64,000 nt of DNA from a marine gamma proteobacterium HTCC2143 (lineage in GTDB: Bacteria > Pseudomonadota > Gammaproteobacteria > Pseudomonadales > Dasaniaceae): the NCBI GenBank assembly GCA_000169075.1, contig AAVT01000001.1:248001-312000 (forward strand), in the 5' to 3' direction. Positions 24,854 through 34,162 of this stretch are shown here, piece after piece. The notes under the pieces were generated by a model, which saw only the letters and a program-made list of their open reading frames with translations, searched no databases and was not told the DNA's origin. Each line of letters opens with the position of its first letter. The first letter of the stretch is position 1. Made by a program: the position numbers and the translations under genes.

Positions 24854-26530
24854 CTATGCTTTCTTAGCCCTTAGTGACTTCTTATCAATTTTTCCTACCG
24901 CAGTTAATGGTATTTTCTCTACAATGTGGATCGCTTTTGGAACCTTGTATGGCGCCATATTATCGCGACAAAAATCTATTATTCTTGTTTTAATCTCATC
25001 GGGCTCATACTCCGCAGCGACAGACGATAGTTCCACGTAAAGATGAACGACATCGTTTCCTGGTCGTTTTTCGTCGGGTACTCCTATCAAAGCTGACATA
25101 ACAACTAGCGGCATAGACTGAAGCTTATCCTCGACCTCCACTGAAAAAACCTTGTAACCGCCAACAATAAGCATATCTTTTGCACGATCGCATAGATAAA
25201 TGTAACCTTCCTCATCCATATATCCTATGTCACCGGTGTACATCCATGTCTTACCATGCCACTGACGTAGCGCGTTAGCAGATTCATCTGGCAAATTAAG
25301 ATATCCTTTCATTACATGTGGGCCACTGGTAATGATCTCGCCGGCCTCCCCAACCGACATTTCTTTCATTCCGGTTTCGATGTCGACAATACGGGTTTCT
25401 GCTTCCGGTACGGGAATACCAACAGCTGCGGAATTACTGCGACCCGGGGGATTGCTAACATGCACCGGCCCGGTTTCAGTCATACCGAACATATCGCTAA
25501 TCTTACCTTCGCCAATAATGGCCTCGATCTTACCTCGATCATCAGATGACAATGGTGCGGCACCCGTATTGGCAATTTTAAGACTAGAGAAATCAACATC
25601 ATGAATATCCGGGCAGCTTATCAGCAGCTGATACAGTGATGGCACAGCGCCTAACCGAGTTGGGGGATGAGTTTGCATCTGAGCGCAGATGAATTCTACG
25701 TCTCGAGGATTTGGTATAAGGATAAAATGGCCGCCAACGCGCAAACTTGCAATGGCAAAAGCCAGACCCGCGGCATGAAACAAAGGGAAACCAGTCACTA
25801 CGAGTTCTTTACCCTGCACCCATGGTTGATACGCGCCATGCTGCAATGGGTTATACATAAGGTTGAGTACAGTTAACTCTGCCCCCTTGGGACGTCCGGT
25901 AGTTCCTCCGGTATACTGGACCATCATGGTGTCGTCATCCGTAACAGGTCTCTGTGCGAAGTCTTCAGAAAAACCCTCAAGTAAATTGAGATAATTATGG
26001 CATTGCACTCCCGACAACTGCTTTGCATCCAATGGCTGAGCTTGCAGGTAATCCGTTGCAGAACAAAAAATAACGTGCATCAGACAACTTGGCGTATCAC
26101 TCAGCCGCGATAGCGACGTTTCTATTAGATCATCCAAGCTAAGTAAGACACTGATTCCAGCATCCTCAACCTGATAGGCTAATTCGTTCGGTGACATCAA
26201 CGGAGAGACCCCTGAACCAGCACAGCCAATCTTGGATACTGCGACGAGGGCAATAACATACTGAGGAATATTGACCAAGTGCATTCCCACTACATCATCT
26301 TTTGAGACTCCTAAAGACACCAGCGCGTTGGCCAGCCGATTGGCCTCGCAATTTAATTCGATATAGGTAATACAACGGTCAAAATATTGTAACGCAGGTG
26401 CGTCAGGGTTACTGGAAGCATAATCGTCAACATAGCCAGCAAGAGGACCACACTCTAATGATGGAACAACGACTTTTAATTCGTCATAGACATGCTGCCA
26501 AGGTAGCTGAGGATTGTTTGATTTTATCAT
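24854..26530 (-). CDS. Acyl-CoA synthetase (AMP-dependent ligase)
   Basis: 558 residues of the adenylate-forming superfamily, activating a carboxylic acid to its CoA thioester. Motifs: the P-loop-like MVQYTGGTTGRPKGAEL (about 205-220), FGMTETGPV (adenine binding), YTGDIGYMDEEGYIYLCDR (Asp of the hinge region) and the catalytic lysine in LTAVGKIDKKSLR near the C terminus. The start is the ATG at 26530, where AGGAA is at good distance; the TTG two codons earlier is too close. The substrate is unknown; the next operon suggests a fatty or alicyclic/steroid-type acid. Divergent from an AraC regulator. Confidence 0.9.
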   Translation of the reverse strand: MIKSNNPQLPWQHVYDELKVVVPSLECGPLAGYVDDYASSNPDAPALQYFDRCITYIELNCEANRLANALVSLGVSKDDVVGMHLVNIPQYVIALVAVSKIGCAGSGVSPLMSPNELAYQVEDAGISVLLSLDDLIETSLSRLSDTPSCLMHVIFCSATDYLQAQPLDAKQLSGVQCHNYLNLLEGFSEDFAQRPVTDDDTMMVQYTGGTTGRPKGAELTVLNLMYNPLQHGAYQPWVQGKELVVTGFPLFHAAGLAFAIASLRVGGHFILIPNPRDVEFICAQMQTHPPTRLGAVPSLYQLLISCPDIHDVDFSSLKIANTGAAPLSSDDRGKIEAIIGEGKISDMFGMTETGPVHVSNPPGRSNSAAVGIPVPEAETRIVDIETGMKEMSVGEAGEIITSGPHVMKGYLNLPDESANALRQWHGKTWMYTGDIGYMDEEGYIYLCDRAKDMLIVGGYKVFSVEVEDKLQSMPLVVMSALIGVPDEKRPGNDVVHLYVELSSVAAEYEPDEIKTRIIDFCRDNMAPYKVPKAIHIVEKIPLTAVGKIDKKSLRAKKA

Positions 26531-26833
26531 TGCCAAATTCCTGTTCTCATAATTCCTTGCTATTGCTTTACATCTGTTAATCGTCCCTCATTTACCAACC
26601 GATAGCTTCACCAAATTGCAGTTATCTTTCCAACAAAAGAATACCAATGAAGACTATTCAGCGAACCCTTTATCTTCCAGGAAACGCTCAATCTTACTGC
26701 CGTACTAGCAATACTCTAGAGCATGCCTCGGCCAATATGAGGTGGTACACTGTAGGCAGACCGGGCTGCCAAATGAATGATGAAACTAGGCAATTGACAT
26801 GATTAATTCGATCAACACTCATACGGGCTCGTG

Positions 26834-27871
26834 ATGGAACAAAGAAAAAGCTCAACTCACTACGTTTGCATACTTCTTCGGCATGCTCAATCAATTGGCC
26901 TGGATGTACAGCACATTCTCGAAGAAACAGGAATATCCACTGAACTTGCAGAAACCGAAGATGGGTGGATAGACAACGTGTTACTGGCCCGACTGGTCAA
27001 GAGAATGTGGCTAGATACCAACAACGAAACTTTCGGGCTGGATCCAAATCCGTTGCGAATTGGCACTTGGGCGCTAGCCTGCGAATTCATGCTGGGAGCA
27101 GATACTCTCGGTGCGCTCTATCGGAAGGGCGAGCGCATTCTTTCTTTTTTGGCTCCCAATTCTGCGGGGCTGAAAATCCTGCGCGAAAACGGCTCCATTG
27201 TGGTGCTACCACAAGTTTATTTGGGCGAATCAGATCCTGACCATTTCTTAATAGAATTTATAACGGTATTGTGGCATCGCTTTGCCAGCTGGGCCATTGA
27301 TGAGCGAATCCCACTGCAAAAGGCGTTCTTTTCCTATCCGGAACCAAATCATTCAAATTTTTACGAAGAGCTTTTCTCCTGTGATGTCCGCTTTGAGCAA
27401 TCCGCGTGCGGCTTCAAGTTCCACGAAAGTTACCTGAAACGGAGAATAACTCGTACCCCGATTGAGTTGGAGGCCTGGCTGCGAGATTCCCCTGCCGATC
27501 TGCTGTACATGCCAGGCCGTGAAAAAAGCATTCAAGCGCAACTGAAGGCTTCATTACTGGAGATTACCAAAGCAGAAGTCGCTAGAGACGCAATGCGCTA
27601 TCCCGCATTTGAGTCACTATGTAGCGACCTTGCAATGAGCCCCCAGGTTGTTAGGAGGAGACTCGCCGACGAAGGCACCTCGTATCAGCATATTAAAGAC
27701 GCAATCCGCTGCGAGACCGCCCAAGTCTTACTAGCAAATCCCGAAAACTCGATAAGCGACATAGCCGTGAGAACCGGGTTCAGCGAACCCGCTGCATTCA
27801 GTCGCGCATTTAAAAAATGGACTGGCGAGAGTCCCGCACAATATCGCTCCAGCAGGCTAAAAAAGAGATAG
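26834..27871 (+). CDS. AraC-family transcriptional regulator (OruR/arabinose-binding N-domain type)
   Basis: 345 residues. The first 200 or so residues resemble the ligand-binding domain found in OruR/ArgR-like AraC proteins (LLRHAQSIGLDVQHILEETGIS, FIEFITVLWHRFASWAI-like region). The C-terminal 100 hold two HTH motifs: FESLCSDLAMSPQVVRRRLADEGTSYQHIKDAIRCETAQ and SISDIAVRTGFSEPAAFSRAFKKWTGESPAQYR, the standard AraC signature. It is enclosed by the CoA ligase (divergent) and the acyl-CoA dehydrogenase operon (convergent), so it probably senses the pathway substrate or its CoA ester. GTG at 26831 is an alternative start. Confidence 0.92.
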   Translation: MEQRKSSTHYVCILLRHAQSIGLDVQHILEETGISTELAETEDGWIDNVLLARLVKRMWLDTNNETFGLDPNPLRIGTWALACEFMLGADTLGALYRKGERILSFLAPNSAGLKILRENGSIVVLPQVYLGESDPDHFLIEFITVLWHRFASWAIDERIPLQKAFFSYPEPNHSNFYEELFSCDVRFEQSACGFKFHESYLKRRITRTPIELEAWLRDSPADLLYMPGREKSIQAQLKASLLEITKAEVARDAMRYPAFESLCSDLAMSPQVVRRRLADEGTSYQHIKDAIRCETAQVLLANPENSISDIAVRTGFSEPAAFSRAFKKWTGESPAQYRSSRLKKR

Positions 27872-27886
27872 TCCTGCGTCTCGCCG

Positions 27887-29020
27887 CTAGGCTAGTAAAC
27901 TGCGGCTAATCAATTCTTTCATGATTTCACTAGTACCACCGTAAATGCGTTGAACACGAGCGTCTACGAAGGCCCGCGAAACGCCGTACTCCTGCATATA
28001 ACCATAGCCACCGTGCAACTGCAGACAGGTGTCTGCTACGCGGCCCTGCATTTCCGTACAAGATAGCTTCGCCATACTCACCGTTGCAACATCCAATTCT
28101 CGACGCATAAACAGTTGTTTGCATTCCTCAACAAACGAACGATGTAAGCGAACATCGGTTGCCGTTTCTGCGAGTTTAAATTTTGTGTTTTGAAGCTGCG
28201 CTATCGGCGCGCCGAATGCTTTACGTTCTTTAGTATATTCGATAGTCGATTTCAATATGCCTTCGGCCGCGGCTACTGCACCAATCGCTAGAGCTAGTCG
28301 TTCCCGCTGTAGTTCACCCATTAACACAGCGAAGCCACAATCCAATTCTCCTAGAATGGCGCTGGCAGGTACACGTACGTCTTCAAAAAATAATTCAGAA
28401 GTGTCACTCGCGTGTAAGCCAATTTTTTCTAGGTTGCGACCACGCTGAAATCCCGAGGCATCACTATCGACCATAAACAAGGTGGTACCTTTGGCACCGG
28501 GAACGTCCAAATTTGTGCGCGCCACTACAATGATAAGATCGCAGTGCTGTCCGTTAGTGATAAATGTTTTGGATCCGTTGATAACATAATCATCTCCGTC
28601 TCGTTTGGCGCTTGTGCGCACGCCTTGCAAGTCACTGCCTGTGCCAGGCTCAGTCATCGCGACAGCACCTATACAATCGCCACTCACCATTTTGGGGAGA
28701 TACGTTTGCTTTTGCGACTGAGTCCCATAGTTGAGAATATAGTGAGATACGATATCAGAATGCACTGCCATCGGCCCGCCCACTGCAGCACAGTTAGCTT
28801 TTGAGAATTCTTCTTGTATCACCATTGAAAAAAGAAAGTCTGCACCAACTCCTTCGTACTCCTCAGGTATATCGACTGCGAGAAGACCTTGCTCGCCCAA
28901 TTTATTCCATAGATGACGGGGGAAAATTCCGTCCTTTTCCCACTGCAGATAATTCGGAGCGACCTCTTCCTTTACAAATCGACGTACATTTTCACGGAAC
29001 AGTTCCAATTCTTCACTCAT
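27887..29020 (-). CDS. Acyl-CoA dehydrogenase
   Basis: 377 residues, full length. FAD-dependent alpha,beta-desaturation of an acyl-CoA. Signatures: AVAMTEPGTGSDLQGVRTSA (FAD and substrate loop), GSKTFITNGQHCDLIIVVART, FGAPIAQLQNTKFKLAE, and the C-terminal LHGGYGYMQEYGVSRAFVDARVQRIYGGTSEIMKELI, with the catalytic-base glutamate region. It is the last gene of a five-gene operon with SDR, thiolase and two hydratase subunits, together a complete beta-oxidation cycle. Confidence 0.93.
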   Translation of the reverse strand: MSEELELFRENVRRFVKEEVAPNYLQWEKDGIFPRHLWNKLGEQGLLAVDIPEEYEGVGADFLFSMVIQEEFSKANCAAVGGPMAVHSDIVSHYILNYGTQSQKQTYLPKMVSGDCIGAVAMTEPGTGSDLQGVRTSAKRDGDDYVINGSKTFITNGQHCDLIIVVARTNLDVPGAKGTTLFMVDSDASGFQRGRNLEKIGLHASDTSELFFEDVRVPASAILGELDCGFAVLMGELQRERLALAIGAVAAAEGILKSTIEYTKERKAFGAPIAQLQNTKFKLAETATDVRLHRSFVEECKQLFMRRELDVATVSMAKLSCTEMQGRVADTCLQLHGGYGYMQEYGVSRAFVDARVQRIYGGTSEIMKELISRSLLA

Positions 29021-29032
29021 ATTATTAACTCC

Positions 29033-29434
29033 TCAAATTGCAACTAGGGCTTCGCCAACGAGAGTCTGTTCGCCAGTTGCCTTAATGGCTTGGATTTCAC
29101 AACGTGCCACAGTTTCACCATCCTGCTCTACCAGCTCCACGACTTTACCGATGCATGTAATTACATCCTGAAGATGAGTAATAGACGCAAAACGGTTAGA
29201 GAACCTCTTCAGCTTTGCCTGTGATTGCCAGTTGGTTAGCATTCGCCCGAGGTAGGCCATGGAAAGCATGCCATGTGCGAACACATCCGGCATGCCCGCC
29301 TTCTTGGCAAAGTCGCTATCGATATGAACAGGGTTGTGATCACCAGACGCACCTGCGTACAAAGCCAGTGTCGTTCTGGTGATTGGGGGCAATTTTAAAG
29401 CAGGTATCTCAGTGCCTACGCTAATGTCTGTCAT
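29033..29434 (-). CDS. MaoC-like (R)-specific enoyl-CoA hydratase subunit
   Basis: 133 residues, single hot-dog fold. The hydratase-2 motif is complete: LYAGASGDHNPVHIDSDFAKKAGMPDVFAHG, with the catalytic Asp and His. It would hydrate a 2-enoyl-CoA. It stands 17 bp after the partner gene at 29452-29892, which has a MaoC-N-type sequence lacking that complete motif, so the two probably form a heteromeric hydratase as in other two-gene MaoC systems. Confidence 0.88.
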   Translation of the reverse strand: MTDISVGTEIPALKLPPITRTTLALYAGASGDHNPVHIDSDFAKKAGMPDVFAHGMLSMAYLGRMLTNWQSQAKLKRFSNRFASITHLQDVITCIGKVVELVEQDGETVARCEIQAIKATGEQTLVGEALVAI

Positions 29435-29451
29435 GTTTGTTTTTCCTGAGA

Positions 29452-29892
29452 TTAGTTACGGTAAACAAGCGTTTGTTGGGCTCTACCGACAAGCTCATCG
29501 TTTTGGTTAGTGTATGTACTTTCTTGAACAACAAATTCCAGTGCACCGTTTCTTTTATCGTAGATGTCCGCAATCTTGCTCTTCTGAGTAATGCTATCGC
29601 CCGCATAAATTTGGCCAAGATATTCGAAGTCTTGGGTACCATGTAAAACTCTGCCTATGTCGAGATTCAACAGCTTTAAAATGGGGAGCATGTCTGGACC
29701 GTCGAGATCTACTGAAAACATAAACGTGGGAGGGGCGGGAATTGCCGAGTATCCGGCTGCTTTAGCAGCACTTTCATCTGTATAAATTGGATTTCTCTCT
29801 CCGATCGCCTCGGCAAAAAAACGTAAGCGCCCTTTCTCTACTTCTGTGGAAAAGAGGGGGAATTCATGACCTATCTTCGTTTTGTCTAGCAT
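29452..29892 (-). CDS. MaoC N-terminal-type (FAS1-like) dehydratase subunit
   Basis: 146 residues, hot-dog fold of the MaoC_dehydrat_N family. KGRLRFFAEAIGERNPIYTDESAAKAAGYSAIPAPPTFMF is the family core, with Glu-Arg-Asn-Pro-Ile-Tyr in place of the Gly-Asp-x-Asn-Pro-x-His catalytic motif, so it is probably the structural partner of the 133-residue MaoC protein next to it. Its start overlaps the thiolase stop by one base, a sign of translational coupling. Confidence 0.87.
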   Translation of the reverse strand: MLDKTKIGHEFPLFSTEVEKGRLRFFAEAIGERNPIYTDESAAKAAGYSAIPAPPTFMFSVDLDGPDMLPILKLLNLDIGRVLHGTQDFEYLGQIYAGDSITQKSKIADIYDKRNGALEFVVQESTYTNQNDELVGRAQQTLVYRN

Positions 29893-31064
29893 TAGATGCT
29901 CCTATACATTGTGACGACAGCCGCCCCACCGAGGCCAAGATTGTGTTGCAGCCCAATCTTTGCATTTGGCACCTGACGCTGACCTGCGTTGCCACGCAGT
30001 TGATTGACTAATTCAAAACACTGGGCCAGACCCGTAGCACCAATTGGGTGCCCTTTGGACATCAATCCGCCAGACGGATTGACAACAAACTTACCGCCGT
30101 AAGTGTTATCTCCAGCATCTACAAAGGCTGTCGCTTCACCTTCTCCGCACAGTCCCAAACCTTCGTAGGTGATTACTTCATTAGTAGTGAAACAGTCGTG
30201 CAGTTCAACGACATCGATATCATCGACACCTATTCCTGCTTGCTCGTATACTGAAGCCGCAGCACGACGGGTCATATCCGCGCCAATTAGTTTAATCGGA
30301 TCATCCCAAGTTTCAGCGGTATCTGTTGCCATCGCCTGGCCTATGATCTCCACACTACCGGAAACATCATGCCGCGTGGCGAACTCCTCAGAACAAATGA
30401 TTGCAGCACCTGCGCCGCAAGTGGGAGGGCAGCACATCAATCGTGTTAAGTAGTCCATATAGAGTGCTGGGGCACCCAAAACTTCCTCGATCGTAAGTGG
30501 GTTGGTGAAGAGTGCAAACGGGTTTACGGTAGCGTGGCTGCGTGTTTTTACAGCGACCTTTGCAAACAGGTCTGGTGAGGCGCCATATTTTTCCATGTAG
30601 TGGTGGCCAGCGGCACCAAAACAACGCAAAGCAAGTGGCGCATCGGGATAATTTCCATCATCTAGGACTTTTAGAAAGTTATCGAAAGGTGATTCTCTGT
30701 CGTCCCAGTGAGAACCGAGCGCACCGGGTTGCATTTCTTCAAAGCCAAACGCGAGGGCACACTCAACAGCGCCACTTTCAACAGCCTGACGGGCTAAAAA
30801 TAGGGCAGTTGAACCGGAAGAACAGTTGTTGTTTACATTTATGACGGGGATTCCCGTCATAAATGCATCGTAAACGGCATGCTGTGCGCAAGTGGAATCA
30901 CCATAAACGTATCCACCGTAAGCTTGCTCGATTAATGAAGGACTGATGCCTGATTCTTTTACTGCACCCTGTATAGCGGTTGAGGCCATTTCGCGGTAGG
31001 ATTTTTGCTGCCCCGGTTTGGTAAACTTCACCATATCGACGCCAGCGACAAATGCATTGCTCAT
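29892..31064 (-). CDS. SCPx-type thiolase
   Basis: 390 residues. The active site reads VNVNNNCSSGSTALFLARQAV (nucleophilic Cys), HDCFTTNEVITYEGLGLC and NPSGGLMSKGHPIGATGLAQ (His of the GHP motif). Long blocks match the thiolase domain of eukaryotic sterol carrier protein SCPx, e.g. DNTYGGKFVVNPSGG and LQHNLGLGGAAVVT, rather than FadA-type thiolases. In animals this enzyme cleaves branched-chain and bile-acid side-chain 3-ketoacyl-CoAs. It may act as thiolase or, in related bacterial proteins, as an aldolase-like lyase; the sequence cannot decide. Confidence 0.9.
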   Translation of the reverse strand: MSNAFVAGVDMVKFTKPGQQKSYREMASTAIQGAVKESGISPSLIEQAYGGYVYGDSTCAQHAVYDAFMTGIPVINVNNNCSSGSTALFLARQAVESGAVECALAFGFEEMQPGALGSHWDDRESPFDNFLKVLDDGNYPDAPLALRCFGAAGHHYMEKYGASPDLFAKVAVKTRSHATVNPFALFTNPLTIEEVLGAPALYMDYLTRLMCCPPTCGAGAAIICSEEFATRHDVSGSVEIIGQAMATDTAETWDDPIKLIGADMTRRAAASVYEQAGIGVDDIDVVELHDCFTTNEVITYEGLGLCGEGEATAFVDAGDNTYGGKFVVNPSGGLMSKGHPIGATGLAQCFELVNQLRGNAGQRQVPNAKIGLQHNLGLGGAAVVTMYRSI

Positions 31065-31078
31065 GTTATATCTCCCTG

Positions 31079-31987
31079 TTACAACTCGATGCCAAGATTG
31101 GCAAATACCGGGCCAAAGGTATCCTGAACATTGTCTGGATGATCAGCATTAGTAAAGTCACCGACTTCGCTCCAAGCTGTGGCAACCTGTTCGGCGGTTA
31201 ATTCTTCCGTCGGCGAAAAGCAAACGCCTTTGCTTCGCTCCCATCTCAGCTTGGATATCCAGCCAGCACCCACTTCAAACAGTGAACCGTTATCCTCACT
31301 ATCTGACGCGCACAGTTTTATAACCAGAGGCGTTACAAATTCAGGCTTAAGTGCCTCAGTCACTTCTTTGGGGAGGATTGATTCGGTCAACCTAGAACCC
31401 GCTACCGGAGCAATCACATTGGCCTTGATTCCCTTCCTAGCACCTTCGATAGCTAATGTATTGGTGAAGCCAATCAGGCCCCGTTTGGCAAATGAATAAT
31501 TCGCTTGGCCGAAATTGCCATAAATACCGGCTGCTGATGTTGTATTTAAAATGCGTCCATAACCTTGTTTTAACATAATTGGCCAAGCAGCCTTGGTTAC
31601 CTTGAACGCACCAAGGGCATGGACCCTGTAAATCAAATCCCAATCTTCATCAGTCATTTTTGCAAAACTGGCGTCGCGAAGAATGCCGGCGTTGTTGACA
31701 ACCACATCGACGCGGTCGAAATTATCGAGCGCTGTGCGAATGATTGCTTCTCCATTTTCAACGGAATCGTAGTTGGCAACCGCTTCTCCACCTGCCTGGA
31801 TAATTTCCTTCACTACACTATCAGCGGCTTCGCTGCTCTTGCCCTCACCACGGCCACCGCCACCTAGGTCGTTGACGACAACGGAGGCACCGCGTCGAGC
31901 AAATTCCAATGCGTGAGACCTACCCAAACCAGCCCCGGCTCCTGTAATCACTACCACCTGATTATCAAACCGTATTTCGTCTGTCAT
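31079..31987 (-). CDS. MFE2/HSD17B4-like 3-hydroxyacyl-CoA dehydrogenase (SDR)
   Basis: 302 residues. SDR motifs TGAGAGLGRSHA, VVNNAGILRD and the catalytic YSFAK are present, with the extended C-terminal part (GWISKLRWERSKGVCF...) characteristic of the dehydrogenase domain of peroxisomal multifunctional enzyme 2. NAD-dependent oxidation of a (3R)-hydroxyacyl-CoA is the likely reaction, matching the (R)-hydratase genes downstream. It heads the operon and is followed after 14 bp by the thiolase gene. Confidence 0.9.
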   Translation of the reverse strand: MTDEIRFDNQVVVITGAGAGLGRSHALEFARRGASVVVNDLGGGGRGEGKSSEAADSVVKEIIQAGGEAVANYDSVENGEAIIRTALDNFDRVDVVVNNAGILRDASFAKMTDEDWDLIYRVHALGAFKVTKAAWPIMLKQGYGRILNTTSAAGIYGNFGQANYSFAKRGLIGFTNTLAIEGARKGIKANVIAPVAGSRLTESILPKEVTEALKPEFVTPLVIKLCASDSEDNGSLFEVGAGWISKLRWERSKGVCFSPTEELTAEQVATAWSEVGDFTNADHPDNVQDTFGPVFANLGIEL

Positions 31988-32609
31988 TTGTTCCTACCCC
32001 TTAGCTGAAACTCCAATGGGCGATACTATGAGCGCTCCTGACAATTGGGAACAGGACAAATCTGCTCTTTTCGGATGACTATTTTTATTACAAACGATCC
32101 AGCAGTTCATAGAGTATTACCAACTAAACTCCATGAATCTGGTGACCTCAGAAAATGCAGACATACAAAAGCCAGCGGTTCCGTTCAGACACAATTGCCT
32201 ACGGAGTCTGCGGTACCATTGCTTGAATCTGGGTCACCGTGATATTTCAATGCTGTTCAAAACTTACCCTGAGGACTAATGGAGCGGTGAGTTCAGTTGT
32301 CAACCGCTTTGCCGAAGGAGCGAGTGCCGTACTGCGCTAAATTGGCCGACTTCGGCAGATCCATCGGTCTCTGAAAATGCCCTTTGCGCGGTTCGATTGA
32401 GCTCGCCTGCGAAAGGACGCACTTGAAAGAGCCTAGGCAGACTTAACACCCTCCTCTACAAACGCCCTTCTCAATAGTGTGTTACTCTCGACGTAAGCGG
32501 GCGGAGAAGACATTTACCTTATGAACAAACACCACCTCCTTCGTCACACCATTCTTAAACGCTTTAACTTGTATTGTTCAACACTAATAAGCAGGACTGA
32601 TACATTTTT
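31988..32609. other. Intergenic stretch before the DUF3422 gene
   Basis: About 620 bases. It must contain promoters for the leftward SDR operon and the rightward DUF3422 gene. No convincing gene; frames such as 32045-32242 have no recognisable product. Confidence 0.45.
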
Positions 32610-34007
32610 ATGCCAGACATTACGCAAGAGAATTTTATAGGCCAGCCACTAAACACCACACAAAATGGTAGCGGTGAATCATCTCCACAGGTGACCTCGT
32701 CTGGCATCGTGTTAGAAGTGCATCCTAATCGCGCCGCGCTTTACGAAGAATTACATAATCGCCCCTACCCTTTGGTTGATACGCCCTGCTGTGTGACACA
32801 CATCGCCCTGCTAGTTTCACCTGAGCAGCGTCAAGCTGAGTATCAGCATCTAGTGCAATTGTGCCAACGCTTTTCCATCAATCCACCAGCTGAAGGCGCC
32901 TCCTGCTTTTATCAAAGCTTTGGTGGTTTTGAGTTACGGTGGGAAAGCCACATGGAGTTCTCAACCTATACCTTTATTTGCCGTAGCTCAGACCCTGAGT
33001 CCTTCATTACCCAACCTTATACTGGCCGCGCCTTGCAATACGTACCTCGCGACTGGCTACAAAAATTACCGGGGCAGTCAACGGCTGCAGTTCACTTGGC
33101 CATGGCCAAAGGTAGCGATACCTTAAGAAGCGAGCACCTTGATAATGCGTTTGAAAAAATGCGTTTATCGGGCAGCATCGTTGCCGGTGGAAAAGCAGAG
33201 GTTTATACCAGTTTTCGGATTCACAGCGACGGTTTTAGCCGGGTATTAGTTCAAGACAAAGGCTTAAACAGCTACCAAGCCGGCCGCTTGATGCAGCGAG
33301 TTTTAGAAATAGAGACCTACCGCATTATGGCACTGCTTTCACTGCCCATTGCCAGAAAGCTGTCACCACAGGTACAACATACGGAAGAAATACTTGCCCG
33401 GTTAAACAGTAATATCGCCAGCGACAAAGACAATGTTAACGATAAAAATATGCTGGCAGAGCTATCCAACCTAGCCGCTAAAATAGAACAGTTCCGCTCT
33501 GATACTAACTACCGCTTTGGCGCAACCAAAGCTTACTACGATATCGTTAATGCCCGATTAGACCAACTTCATGAAGAAGAAATACCCGGTGTACAAACTT
33601 TACAAGAATTTATCGGTCGCCGCTTAGGCCCCGGTATTAAAACCTGCTCTGCCGTTAAAGAGCGTATGGAAAGCTTATCGCTGCGTATTGCCCAAACCAG
33701 CAGCTTATTGCGCACCCAAGTAGAGCTATCTATACAGGCACAAAATCAAACACTACTGGCTTCCATGGACAAACGCAGTGGGCTTCAGTTGCGTATGCAG
33801 CAGACAGTTGAAGGGTTGTCTGTTGCAGCGATCGCTTACTACCTGATGGGCTTGTTGAGTTATGTCTATGACGCCATTGAGCAACAGGGGTTTCATCTTG
33901 ATAAACCAACGGCACTGGGCGTATCCGTTCCTATTGTAGTGGCCATCACCTGGGGAGTTATGCACAAACTTATGGGCAGGGTGAAACGTGAAAGTTCGAA
34001 AAAATGA
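32610..34007 (+). CDS. DUF3422 family membrane protein
   Basis: 465 residues. The N-terminal part, with NRAALYEELHNRPYPLVDTPCCVTHIALL and FGGFELRWESHMEFSTYTFI, is the DUF3422 signature. A central helical region carries coiled-coil-like repeats, and two hydrophobic segments near the end (LSVAAIAYYLMGLLSYVY; LGVSVPIVVAITWGVM) anchor it in the inner membrane. The family is widespread in proteobacteria and has no established function. A bidirectional terminator separates it from the convergent pyrophosphatase gene. Confidence 0.9.
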   Translation: MPDITQENFIGQPLNTTQNGSGESSPQVTSSGIVLEVHPNRAALYEELHNRPYPLVDTPCCVTHIALLVSPEQRQAEYQHLVQLCQRFSINPPAEGASCFYQSFGGFELRWESHMEFSTYTFICRSSDPESFITQPYTGRALQYVPRDWLQKLPGQSTAAVHLAMAKGSDTLRSEHLDNAFEKMRLSGSIVAGGKAEVYTSFRIHSDGFSRVLVQDKGLNSYQAGRLMQRVLEIETYRIMALLSLPIARKLSPQVQHTEEILARLNSNIASDKDNVNDKNMLAELSNLAAKIEQFRSDTNYRFGATKAYYDIVNARLDQLHEEEIPGVQTLQEFIGRRLGPGIKTCSAVKERMESLSLRIAQTSSLLRTQVELSIQAQNQTLLASMDKRSGLQLRMQQTVEGLSVAAIAYYLMGLLSYVYDAIEQQGFHLDKPTALGVSVPIVVAITWGVMHKLMGRVKRESSKK

Positions 34008-34101
34008 TCGACTAGCAACGCGAGTTAAACCGCAGTTTTACCCCAATAACCGTCGTAACTTTCGCTAAAAACACACGGCCTGTTCGTTGAGCCTATCCCA
34101 T

Positions 34102-34137
34102 AAAAAAAGGGACCAGCTTTTACACCTGTCCCCTTTT
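34102..34137. terminator. Bidirectional terminator between convergent genes
   Basis: AAAAAAAGGGAC ... GTCCCCTTTT: a G/C stem with A-run on one side and T-run on the other, halfway between the DUF3422 gene and the pyrophosphatase gene. It can stop transcription from either side. Confidence 0.75.
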
Positions 34138-34162
34138 ATCATTTTCTTATATACCTAATTTT

